14,064 bases of DNA, from positions 1 to 14,064 of the forward strand of contig CAZRZN010000097.1 of NCBI GenBank assembly GCA_964604565.1, read 5' to 3'. Under the pieces are notes generated by a model. That model did not search any database. It saw only the letters and a list, made by a program, of their open reading frames with translations, and had not been told where the DNA came from. Positions 7,440-14,064 of this stretch are shown in pieces; within the stretch, counting starts at the first letter, position 1; every line of letters begins with the position of its first letter. This stretch comes from CAZRZN01 sp964604565 (GTDB lineage: Bacteria > Pseudomonadota > Alphaproteobacteria > Rhodobacterales > Rhodobacteraceae). A program made the position numbers and the translations under genes.

Positions 7440-7810
7440 GTCATGCTCCTCTGCTGCGGTTGCGCACCGCTTTGAATGTCGTCGATCAGGGGAGCCCGGT
7501 TTCGCACGCTTTGAGTCGCCAGAGGCTCCGCAGACCCCGGCAGCAGCGCGCGTCGCCTTTATTACTGGGGTTACTTGCCGCCCTAGTGTATTTCGGGTGA
7601 TCTTGCCAGAGGTCAGGGCTGCGTGAAATTGTCCATGCAAAGGAGGCGCGTGCCCCCGTGTCGGCCAAAGGGACCTTGTGGGCCTTGGCCGCCGTCCTCA
7701 CGCTTGCGGGCACGTCCCGGCTTTGCCCTACCAGTCGGTGCAGTCCTATGGCCACGCCATCGCGCCCGGATGTCCCGCAGGTGGTGACAAGACGCAAGAT
7801 CATCAGCCGC
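7440..7810. other. Gene-free gap of 371 bases between the aminotransferase and EutB-like genes
   Basis: No convincing gene is seen. The minus strand should hold the leader of the aminotransferase gene, but I found no clear -35/-10 pair. On the plus strand, AGGAGG (about 7640-7645) precedes a GTG at 7658 that opens a short signal-peptide-like reading (SAKGTLWALAAVLTLAG). That frame then runs on as antisense of the dehydratase gene and is not accepted as a gene. Confidence 0.5.
7446..7451 (-). promoter_or_regulatory. Ribosome binding site that fixes the aminotransferase GTG start
   Basis: GAGGAG on the minus strand is 6 bases upstream of GTG at 7439. The open frame continues further upstream to 7640, but that extension has no sequence resembling a class III aminotransferase N-terminus. 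Confidence 0.6.
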
Positions 7811-8815
7811 CTAGGGCGCGTAGGCGCGGCCCTCGACCGTCAGATCGCCAAGGTGAACATCCTCTCCTGCCATGATCTGCGCGTGCATGGTCATGTCCAG
7901 ATTGCGGCCGGTAATGATAGTCGCCGTCGGACCTGTCAAAGAGATCTTGCCCGATTGCAGCGCCGCGATGCCCACGACGCAGGCCCCCTCGCAGACGATG
8001 CGATCCTCGTAATAGATGGTCTGGAGGGCACGATAGATTTCCGTCTCGGAGACCAGCACCACATCGTCGAGGTAATCGCGGCACAGCGGAAACGACAGGC
8101 GGTTCTGCATCCCGATACCGCCGCCCAGACTGTCGGCAAGGCTTGCAACTTCCGTCACCTCGACCGGGTGGCCTGCCTGAAGCGACGCATGCATCGCCGC
8201 GCCGCGGTCCATGGTTATTCCGATGACGCGGATCTTCGGATTGATGGTCTTGGCCGCGAAAGCCACCCCGCCGGCCAGCCCGCCGCCCGACAGCGGCACC
8301 AATATCGTGTCCAGATCCGGCTGCGCCTCCAGCAATTCCAGCCCGATGGTCCCTTGCCCGGCGATCACATCCGCATCGTCGAAGGGCGAGATTTCGGTCA
8401 GACCCTCTTCGGCCACAAGACGCGCCGCCTCTTTCTGGGCGTCGTCCTGGCTCTGGCCGATGATGCGCGCCTCCGCGCCCAGCGCGCGCACCCCCGCGAT
8501 CTTGGCCTCTGGTGTGAGGTTGGACATGCAGACGATCGCCGGAATCCCGCGCGCCCGCGCCGCAAAGGCCACGCCGCGTCCATGATTGCCGGTGGAACAG
8601 CAAGTCACCCCTTCTGGCGTCCCCTCCAGGCTGAAGACCGCATTGACGGCCCCGCGCAGTTTGAACGCGCCCACCGGCTGGGCGATTTCAAGCTTCAACA
8701 GCAGCTCATGCCCGAACCTGTCGCCAAGCGCCGAGGGCACGAGGGGCGTATGATCCGCAATCCCTGCGATCCTGCGCCGCGCGGCGAACATGCGGTCAAG
8801 CGTGAAATCTGTCAT
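7811..8815 (-). CDS. eutB: EutB-like PLP-dependent threonine/hydroxy-diamino acid dehydratase
   Basis: The 334-residue protein is a fold-type II PLP enzyme of the serine/threonine dehydratase family with no C-terminal regulatory domain. K52 in GAFKLRGA is the Schiff-base lysine, STGNHGR (74-80) is the substrate/cofactor asparagine loop, and LSGGGLAGG (175-183) binds the PLP phosphate. The stretches ARIIGQSQDDAQ, DVIAGQGTIGLE, LADSLGGGIGMQNRLSF and TGRNLDM resemble what I recall of EutB, the dehydratase of hydroxyectoine use, more than biosynthetic IlvA or beta-hydroxyaspartate dehydratase. The expected reaction is loss of water and ammonia from a 3-hydroxy amino acid to give a 2-oxo acid. The ATG at 8815 has AAGGGAGA about 7 bases upstream. 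It is divergent from the M20 deacetylase gene. The other eut/doe hydrolase genes are absent, so a different hydroxy-amino acid substrate is possible. Confidence 0.82.
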   Translation of the reverse strand: MTDFTLDRMFAARRRIAGIADHTPLVPSALGDRFGHELLLKLEIAQPVGAFKLRGAVNAVFSLEGTPEGVTCCSTGNHGRGVAFAARARGIPAIVCMSNLTPEAKIAGVRALGAEARIIGQSQDDAQKEAARLVAEEGLTEISPFDDADVIAGQGTIGLELLEAQPDLDTILVPLSGGGLAGGVAFAAKTINPKIRVIGITMDRGAAMHASLQAGHPVEVTEVASLADSLGGGIGMQNRLSFPLCRDYLDDVVLVSETEIYRALQTIYYEDRIVCEGACVVGIAALQSGKISLTGPTATIITGRNLDMTMHAQIMAGEDVHLGDLTVEGRAYAP

Positions 8816-9105
8816 CCCGTCTCTCCCTTCTGGACGCGGCGGGCCTTACGCGTGCATGTCGATGCTGCGCGGCGACGCCGGGCCGACGCTCGTTCCGCAC
8901 AATGCGCAACCGTCCGACGAAATATCAACCGCTTACTGTGCGCTTTTTCCCCGAAACCCAAAGACCTTGCCGGCGAATTGCATTAGGGTTTCCGCCAAGA
9001 GGCAGGACAGGCGATATGGGATCTTTACGGATGCCAGCCTGTTCCGATAGGCCCCGACAAAGCAACCGCCGCTCGCTGATCGCAAATTCTTTGTGAAGGA
9101 CTGAC
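8816..9105. promoter_or_regulatory. Divergent promoter region between the EutB-like and deacetylase genes
   Basis: The 290 bases separate two genes transcribed away from each other and must hold both promoters. The middle is locally A+T-richer (8917-9000, with GAAATATCAACC and AATTGCATTAGG). I see no convincing -35/-10 pair and no clear operator palindrome. GAAGGA about 5 bases before 9106 is the ribosome binding site of the deacetylase gene. Confidence 0.45.
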
Positions 9106-10260
9106 ATGGAACTTCTCTACTCGACCGAGGGTCTTCTGGGCGACCTGATCGGCTTTCCGACCGTATCGACGGACAGCAACCTCGAACTGATCGGCTGGGC
9201 CGCGAATTACCTGAAGGGCTTTGGTGCGCAATGCGATATCTCGCTCGACGAAACCGGACACAAGGCCAATCTGTTTGCCACTTTCGGCCCGGAAGGCGAT
9301 GGCGGACTGGTGCTTTCAGGTCACTCTGACGTGGTGCCTGTGGCGGATCAGCAATGGTCCAGCGAGCCTTTCACCATGGAGGACCGGCAGGGCCGTCTTT
9401 ACGGGCGCGGCGCCTGCGACATGAAGGGGTTCATCGCCTGCGTCCTCGCGATGGCACCGGAAATCGCCACCTGGCGCCTGACGCGCCCGGTCCATATCGC
9501 CCTGACTTATGACGAGGAAACCGGCTGCTTTGGCGCCCGCGCCTTGGTGGATGAACTGCGCACGCGCGGTCTGCGTCCGGCCACCGCCATTCTAGGTGAG
9601 CCGACGATGATGCGCGTCATCACCGGCCACAAGGGGTGCTTCGAATACACCACGCGTTTCACGGGCTGCGAGGGGCACGGATCGGCCCCCGATCTGGGCG
9701 TGAATGCGGCCGTCTGCGCCACGCGCTATGCCACCCGCCTGATGGAACTGGAGGCCGAACTGCGCACCCGCGCGCCCGAGGCCAGCACCTTTTCCCCACC
9801 ATGGACCACGATGAACATCGGCCGGATCATCGCCGGCGTGGCCCATAACGTGATCCCCGGCCATGCAGAGATCGACTGGGAAATGCGGCCGGTGCAGCGG
9901 TCGGATTCCGACCATGTGCTGGAAGAGATCGACCGCTTCGCCGAAACGCTCCTGCCCGCGATGCAGGCCATCCATGCCGAGGCGTCGATCACCCGCGAAG
10001 TGATCGGCGAGGTCGAGGGCCTGCACCCCGTGCCGGACAACAAGATTGCCGAAATCGTCTCCGCGCTGACAGGGGCGAATGGCAGCGATGTCGTCTCCTT
10101 CGGGACGGAGGCGGGACTGTTCCAGTCGATGGGGATGGACTGCGTCGTATGCGGTCCCGGCGCGATCGAACAGGCACACAAGCCGGACGAATTCGTCAGC
10201 CGCGATCAGCTCGCCGCCTGTCTGGACATGCTCAAGGGTCTGGAACGGCACTTGGTCTGA
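9106..10260 (+). CDS. argE: ArgE-like acetylornithine deacetylase (M20 metallopeptidase family)
   Basis: The 384-residue protein matches the length of E. coli ArgE (383). The two-zinc site of M20 deacylases is intact: H73 and D75 in SGHSDVVPV, D105 in YGRGACDMKG, the general-base pair E137/E138 in DEETG, E165 in ILGEP, and H358 in IEQAHKPDEF. The lid/dimerisation domain (about 180-285) includes CEGHGSAPDLGVNAA. The cytoplasmic reaction is expected to be hydrolysis of an N-acyl group from an amino acid, classically N-acetylornithine to ornithine plus acetate. The ATG at 9106 has GAAGGA with a 5-base spacer. No arginine-biosynthesis gene is nearby. The neighbours are a divergent EutB-like dehydratase and an aminotransferase, so a catabolic deacylase acting on another N-acetyl diamino acid is a real alternative. 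Confidence 0.85.
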   Translation: MELLYSTEGLLGDLIGFPTVSTDSNLELIGWAANYLKGFGAQCDISLDETGHKANLFATFGPEGDGGLVLSGHSDVVPVADQQWSSEPFTMEDRQGRLYGRGACDMKGFIACVLAMAPEIATWRLTRPVHIALTYDEETGCFGARALVDELRTRGLRPATAILGEPTMMRVITGHKGCFEYTTRFTGCEGHGSAPDLGVNAAVCATRYATRLMELEAELRTRAPEASTFSPPWTTMNIGRIIAGVAHNVIPGHAEIDWEMRPVQRSDSDHVLEEIDRFAETLLPAMQAIHAEASITREVIGEVEGLHPVPDNKIAEIVSALTGANGSDVVSFGTEAGLFQSMGMDCVVCGPGAIEQAHKPDEFVSRDQLAACLDMLKGLERHLV

Positions 10261-10660
10261 GACGGGCTGCCCTCATCCCCCGAAAAAGTCGATCAGAGTC
10301 TGCCGCACCGGTCGGTCAGACACACCGTGTCGATGTTGGCCACAGCCGCCTGTGGTTCCCTCGGGTCGGCTGATACCGTGTGGCTGAGGTCGTCCGGACC
10401 GCCCGCCGGCGGGGCCGCGCCGCAAGAGGCCACAAGCCCCATGGCCGGCCACGCAAAAAGCGGCCTGACCGACAGGCGATGCTCCGGAAGGACGGGCCGA
10501 ACACGGGTGTCGCCCCTCACCCTCCGTGGAAGCCAGATACAACAGCCCCTTTGAAAAGCAACCAAATTTTAGGCTTTTCCTCTCCTTGCGGAAAGCCCGC
10601 GATAATCCTTCGCGCCTATGACTTCGCCGAACATCCGTGCGCTGAGGGCGAGGCAAAACC
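10261..10660. other. Gap of 400 bases between the deacetylase and binding-protein genes
   Basis: No secure gene. The left half holds a weak minus-strand small reading frame with a lipobox (listed separately). CCACAG/CTGTGG at 10340-10355 can form a 6-bp hairpin about 80 bases past the deacetylase stop. The right part (10548-10580) is markedly A+T-rich for this DNA and probably contains the promoter of the binding-protein gene; TTGAAA occurs there but lacks a good -10 partner. GGCTTTTCC (10572-10580) and GGAAAGCC (10590-10597) form an imperfect inverted repeat that could be an operator or leader hairpin. Confidence 0.5.
10293..10475 (-). pseudogene. Possible small lipoprotein or remnant, weakly supported
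   Basis: Reading the minus strand from a CTG at 10475 (GGAG 6 bases upstream) gives 60 residues. They begin LSVRPLFAWPAMGLVASC, which looks like a lipoprotein signal peptide with lipobox VASC (Cys at 18), followed by a short Pro/Ala/Asp-rich body and a stop at 10293. No ATG or GTG is well placed. A neighbouring frame on the same strand ends with PVRQTLIDFFGG at 10273, so a single-base shift would give a longer and more protein-like end. It could be a broken gene, a sequencing indel or chance. Confidence 0.2.
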
Positions 10661-11872
10661 ATGAAAAAATACCTGTTCATCCTTCTTGCCTTGTCTCTTG
10701 GCCCGCGTCCCGCCGCTGCCGAAGCACCCCTCGAACTCTACATCGATGCGGATTATTCGATCAACGAGGCCGCCGCGGAGGCCATAGAACTCGGGGTCCG
10801 CACGGCACTGCTGGAGGCTGAAAACACGCTTGGAGGGCGGCCCGTGGTCATTGCCCCCATGGATCACCGCGGCAATGTCAGGCGATCACGAGACACGATG
10901 GACCAATTTCTCAAAAGTCCATCCGCCATCGCACTCATCGGGGGCCTGCATTCCCCTCCCTATCTGACCCATCAGCGTTTTATCAACCAGAGTGGCATCC
11001 TCACCTTGTTGCCCTGGTCGGCCGCCGGCCCGATCACTCGGGCCGCGGCGGACGACGAAAACTGGATCTTTCGTCTATCGGTCGACGACTATCGATCCGG
11101 CCCCTTTCTGGTGCATGAGGCGGTTCAGGGCGCGAACTGCAAGGACGTCGCGCTGATCTTGCTGAACACCGGCTGGGGGCGGGCCAGTGAAATCACGCTG
11201 GCCGCCGCGCTGAACGCAGCGGGCCGACAGTCCAGCATCACCGCATTCTTTCCCGCCACCCTCGGACAGGCAGGCGCCGGCGCCTTGGCCCAATCCATTC
11301 TCCAGGCCCGGCCCGATTGCGCGATCCTTCTGGCCAACGCCAGAAACGGGGCGTTGATCGTGAACGCACTGGCCGACCGGGGCGCCAACCTTCGCCTTTT
11401 CAGCCATTGGGGGATTACCGGCAGCACCGCCTTTATCAATCAGGTCGGCCATGACGCGCGCAGACGCCTCGGGATCACGGTCCTGCAAACCTGCGGATTG
11501 AAACGCGAAGCAGAAGAAAACCCTGTCTTGCGCACGGCCTTGGCGGTGGCGTCTCCCGATCAGTCCTCGCTTGCCAGAATGTCCGCACCGGCCGGTTTCG
11601 TGCATGGATACGATCTGACCAAAATCCTTGTGTCGGCCGCAAGACAGGCAGCAAGGACGCCGCAATGGAATGGCGATATTGCAAATCGGCGCCGCGCCTT
11701 GCGGCATGCGCTCGAAAATCTCGACCACCCCGTCGACGGTATTCTCAAGCGTTATGAAACCCCGTTTGGCGCCTATTCCGAGGCGAGGCCCTTTGCGCAT
11801 GAGGCGCTGGGACCTGATGATCTTTGCCTCGCAAGGTTCACCGAAGACGGATATCTCGAACATGCAGATTGA
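10661..11872 (+). CDS. Periplasmic ligand-binding protein, type I (LivJ/Peripla_BP_6-like)
   Basis: The 403-residue protein starts with a clear signal peptide (MKKYLFILLALSL..., cleavage after AAA at about 20). The rest fits a type I periplasmic-binding fold of the branched-chain-amino-acid/amide group: a helix EAIELGVRTALLEAENTLGGRPVVI near 40-64, then ALIGGLHSPPYLTHQRFIN near 91-109 (ligand-side loop), SGILTLLPWSAAGPITRA near 111-128, and a second lobe starting VALILLNTGWGRAS near 163-176. In LivJ-type proteins these segments hold the ligand between two lobes; the ligand here is unknown. ATG at 10661 has GAGG 7 bases upstream. No ABC permease or ATPase adjoins it. Its stop overlaps by 11 bp the start of a PAS-GGDEF-EAL membrane protein, which argues for a sensory and not a transport role. 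Several Cys residues (160, 220, 278) could form disulfides. Confidence 0.85.
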   Translation: MKKYLFILLALSLGPRPAAAEAPLELYIDADYSINEAAAEAIELGVRTALLEAENTLGGRPVVIAPMDHRGNVRRSRDTMDQFLKSPSAIALIGGLHSPPYLTHQRFINQSGILTLLPWSAAGPITRAAADDENWIFRLSVDDYRSGPFLVHEAVQGANCKDVALILLNTGWGRASEITLAAALNAAGRQSSITAFFPATLGQAGAGALAQSILQARPDCAILLANARNGALIVNALADRGANLRLFSHWGITGSTAFINQVGHDARRRLGITVLQTCGLKREAEENPVLRTALAVASPDQSSLARMSAPAGFVHGYDLTKILVSAARQAARTPQWNGDIANRRRALRHALENLDHPVDGILKRYETPFGAYSEARPFAHEALGPDDLCLARFTEDGYLEHAD

Positions 11873-14039
11873 TCTTCCAAAACGCACCGGGCGCCCGAAA
11901 CTATCGGTCGCCTTGCGGTTCTGGCTGCTCTTGGGGGTGATCCTGTCGCTGGCACTGGCATGCTCGGGGGTCGCGGTCCGCGTCGTCGCGCTGCCCTTTC
12001 TCAATGATTACCAGCAGCAAGCCGTGGTCGAGCAGGCCAACAAGGTCGTCAACGAGCTGGAGGCAAATCTCGCGAAGGATCGGATGCTGATGCAATTCGT
12101 TGCCTCCGATCCGAATGTCGTCAACATCGCGCTCGGCTATGTCGATGCCACAACCTACATGACCGATCGCCTGAATGCGCTGCCTAAGAAAGACGAACTT
12201 TCATGGGTGACGCTTTATGACGCCTTCGGCGAACCGATTGCGGATTACGATATCCGCGCCGAAGAGCGCGCCCATATTCCCGAACCGGACCTGGCCGCAT
12301 TCATATCCGCGTGGCTCAAGGACACCGCCTTCGCGCGCGAACCGGTACTGCTCGTCAAGAAAGGCGCGTCGGCCTTTCTTGTGATGGCCGTCCCGGTTCT
12401 GAGAAACGATTATCTCGAGGGTGTCCTTGTCGCCGGATACAACTTCGAAATGGAGAGTTTCTTTCCATCCAACAGCATCGCCGAAACCGCCCTTCTGATT
12501 ACATCGGACGCGCGATCGAGCCTGCCCAAAGGCGCCATTGTCGCCGCCCTGGGCGATGTCGATCTCTATATTGCGCTGGTGCCGGATCCCGATGCAGTGG
12601 AAACCGCCGTATCGGCACTCCTGAAAAAAAGCGTCGCCGCGACGGCCGTGGTCCTTGTGGGGGCCTTCGGTCTGGTTGCCCTGCTCGGTCGTCGCGTGAT
12701 TGTCGAGCCGCACAGGAAACTGGAGCTTCAGGCCCGCGAGTTGGAGGAAATGGCCGTGATCGCGCAGCGGGCCAACGACTCGATCCTCGTGACCGACCTG
12801 AAAGGCAAGACGATATGGGTGAACCCCGCGTTTGAACGGCTGACCGGCTACACTGCCGAAGAGACGGTGGGAAAGGTCCCCGGACAGTTGCTGCGCGGTG
12901 AGGGCACCGACCCGGCGACGGTCAAGATCGTGCGGGACGCGATCAGAAACCAGGAGGCGGTCAAGGTCGAGATCATGAATTACAAGCGGTCGGGCGAATC
13001 CTACTGGATCAACCTGAGCATCGCACCGCTTCTGAACAACGAACAGACATGTTACGGCTTCGTTTCCATTTCCAGCGATATCACCAGCGCGCGGCTCGAC
13101 CGCGAGGCCATCATGTCGGCAAAGCTGGAAATCGAATACCAGGCATCGCACGATCCCCTGACCGGGCTGCCCAACCGCCGCGCGCTTGACGCTGCGCTGA
13201 AGAAACGTTCGGCCAAGGAAGCCAGTCGTGTCACGATCGTGCGCATCGATCTGGATCACTTCAAATCCGTGAACGACACGATGGGGCACAAGGCGGGCGA
13301 CTTCGCCCTCGTCGAGGTTGCCAAGATCCTCAAGGAAGAGACCAAGAGCGAGGATCTGGCAGTGCGGGTGGGCGGCGACGAATTCGTCCTGTTGCTGGGC
13401 CCGGACACAACCGAAGAGGGCGGCGCCGCGCTGTCAAGACGGATGCTTGCACGTATCCGCGAGCCGAAGGTTTTCGAAAACAAGGTCATACGTGTCGGCG
13501 CCAGCTTCGGGATCGCCAGCACGGTTGGTGATCTGTCCGATCTCGAAGACCTCATCATCCGGGCCGATGCCGCGCTCTACGAAGCCAAGGACTTGGGTCG
13601 CAATCGCATTCGCCTTTACACGGAAGAATTGCATGCGGCCGTGCTTTCGCGGCGCAGCATCGCCCGCGAGATGCGCAGGGCCGTGGCACAAGAAGAGTTC
13701 GTGCCATACTTCCAGCCGCAATTCGATGCCAGAACCCTTCAGATCACCGGCGTTGAAACCCTTGCCCGGTGGCAAAGCGAGGAATTCGGCCTCGTCCTTC
13801 CGGGCAGGTTCCTGCCGGTTGCAGAGCAACTCTCGATCATCGACGAGATCGACGAGATCATCTTTCGCAAGGCGATCACCCAGATCGAAGGGTTGATCAG
13901 CGAGGGGGTCAACATCCCCAAGGTTTCCGTCAATGTGACCGCTGGCCGAATCCATGACCCCGGGGTCGTCGAAACGGTGATCGCAAATCGTCACCGAGTT
14001 CCGAAAATCTCCTTCGAGATCGGAAGAGCACACGTCTGA
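11862..14039 (+). CDS. Membrane PAS-GGDEF-EAL protein (c-di-GMP synthase/phosphodiesterase), 3' truncated
   Basis: The gene makes or breaks cyclic di-GMP in response to a periplasmic signal. From ATG 11862: helix 1 (about 18-38), periplasmic domain (about 45-255), helix 2 (about 257-277), a PAS domain (about 295-410, NPAFERLTGYTAEE), GGDEF domain (about 425-590) with intact GGDEF at 504-508, and the start of an EAL domain (from about 610) whose motif is ETLARW (632-637) with metal-ligand-like N691 in SVNVTAGR. The inhibitory-site position reads KSED (495-498), not RxxD. The reading frame is shown to its stop at 14037-14039, but bases from about 14017 on are sequencing adapter. The last biological residues are therefore about 718-719, and the EAL catalytic second half is missing because the contig ends. 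The 11-bp overlap with the binding-protein gene implies coupling. An upstream in-frame ATG is possible but would extend further into that gene. Confidence 0.9.
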   Translation: MQIDLPKRTGRPKLSVALRFWLLLGVILSLALACSGVAVRVVALPFLNDYQQQAVVEQANKVVNELEANLAKDRMLMQFVASDPNVVNIALGYVDATTYMTDRLNALPKKDELSWVTLYDAFGEPIADYDIRAEERAHIPEPDLAAFISAWLKDTAFAREPVLLVKKGASAFLVMAVPVLRNDYLEGVLVAGYNFEMESFFPSNSIAETALLITSDARSSLPKGAIVAALGDVDLYIALVPDPDAVETAVSALLKKSVAATAVVLVGAFGLVALLGRRVIVEPHRKLELQARELEEMAVIAQRANDSILVTDLKGKTIWVNPAFERLTGYTAEETVGKVPGQLLRGEGTDPATVKIVRDAIRNQEAVKVEIMNYKRSGESYWINLSIAPLLNNEQTCYGFVSISSDITSARLDREAIMSAKLEIEYQASHDPLTGLPNRRALDAALKKRSAKEASRVTIVRIDLDHFKSVNDTMGHKAGDFALVEVAKILKEETKSEDLAVRVGGDEFVLLLGPDTTEEGGAALSRRMLARIREPKVFENKVIRVGASFGIASTVGDLSDLEDLIIRADAALYEAKDLGRNRIRLYTEELHAAVLSRRSIAREMRRAVAQEEFVPYFQPQFDARTLQITGVETLARWQSEEFGLVLPGRFLPVAEQLSIIDEIDEIIFRKAITQIEGLISEGVNIPKVSVNVTAGRIHDPGVVETVIANRHRVPKISFEIGRAHV

Positions 14040-14064
14040 ACTCCAGTCACTCCGGAGAATCTCG
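14017..14064 (+). other. Illumina TruSeq adapter and index (artefact at contig end)
   Basis: From 14017 the sequence reads AGATCGGAAGAGCACACGTC and continues as the TruSeq read-2 adapter to 14050. It is followed by the 8-base block TCCGGAGA (14051-14058), which equals the i7 index known as D702, and then ATCTCG (14059-14064), the first bases of the constant sequence after the index. This is library-construction sequence and not genomic. The first one or two bases could be either genomic or adapter. Confidence 0.97.

Noticed and set aside
5310..7475. Plus-strand open frame of 721 codons opposite the ATPase and aminotransferase genes
   Set aside because: It runs antisense through two genes with intact catalytic motifs and across their intergenic region; its composition is that of a shadow frame.
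7486..7803. Minus-strand open frame of 105 codons in the gap upstream of the aminotransferase
   Set aside because: It has no convincing ribosome binding site, no domain and no export signal, and its composition is unlike the neighbouring genes.
7811..8815. Assignment of the dehydratase as beta-hydroxyaspartate dehydratase (BhcB) of the glyoxylate-assimilating cycle
   Set aside because: The sequence around the PLP and substrate loops (STGNHGR, LADSLGGGIGMQNR, TGRNLDM) fits EutB better, and no BhcA, BhcC or BhcD gene is adjacent.
7658..8986. Plus-strand open frame of 442 codons starting with a signal-like peptide
   Set aside because: After about 25 residues it becomes antisense of the EutB-like gene with Arg/His-rich sequence. 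Only the short beginning is kept as a low-interest finding.
10340..10355. CCACAG/CTGTGG hairpin as terminator of the deacetylase gene
   Set aside because: The stem is only 6 bp, lies about 80 bases after the stop and has no T-tract, so it is noted only in the gap description.
11628..11861. Upstream extension of the GGDEF-EAL reading frame
   Set aside because: It lies inside the binding-protein gene in another frame and has no domain-like sequence. The start at 11862 gives a short cytoplasmic lead before the first membrane helix.

Overview
The window is high-GC DNA with short intergenic gaps, GTG starts and Shine-Dalgarno sites. Its gene content (pseudoazurin, EutB-type dehydratase, an AttEFGH-like exporter, a periplasmic-binding protein beside a GGDEF-EAL sensor) suggests an alphaproteobacterium, most likely of the Rhodobacterales/Paracoccus-Roseobacter type. 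This assignment comes from protein character and not from a database search. The right end is a raw contig end: about the last 48 bases read as an Illumina TruSeq adapter with index, so the last gene is cut there and its final codons are artefact.

Layout. A CAT-anticodon tRNA (53-129, +) sits behind a recognisable promoter. The next seven protein genes are all on the minus strand. They are a pseudoazurin (357-857) with a hairpin after its stop; then, reading from 5942 down to 1054, an apparent operon of ABC ATPase, two-domain FtsX permease, AttH/CrtC-like lipocalin protein and an unrecognised membrane-anchored periplasmic protein, closed by a stem-loop at the last stop codon; then a PLP class III aminotransferase (6063-7439) and an EutB-like PLP dehydratase (7811-8815). 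A 290-bp divergent gap (8816-9105) leads to the plus-strand genes: an ArgE-like M20 deacetylase (9106-10260), a type-I periplasmic binding protein (10661-11872) and a PAS-GGDEF-EAL membrane protein overlapping it by 11 bp (from 11862, truncated).

How the genes work together. The ATPase/permease/AttH genes overlap at each junction and match the AttEFGH/YbbAP/LolCDE type of envelope exporter. The dehydratase, aminotransferase and deacetylase are all amino-acid or diamino-acid catabolic enzymes and resemble an incomplete or alternative ectoine/ornithine-type route; no transporter, hydrolase or regulator of such a route is present. The binding protein has no ABC permease or ATPase beside it. It is translationally coupled to a membrane c-di-GMP enzyme, which suggests a ligand-sensing pair analogous in logic to NspS-MbaA of Vibrio cholerae but built on a different binding-protein fold. 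This pair is the most interesting candidate system in the window.
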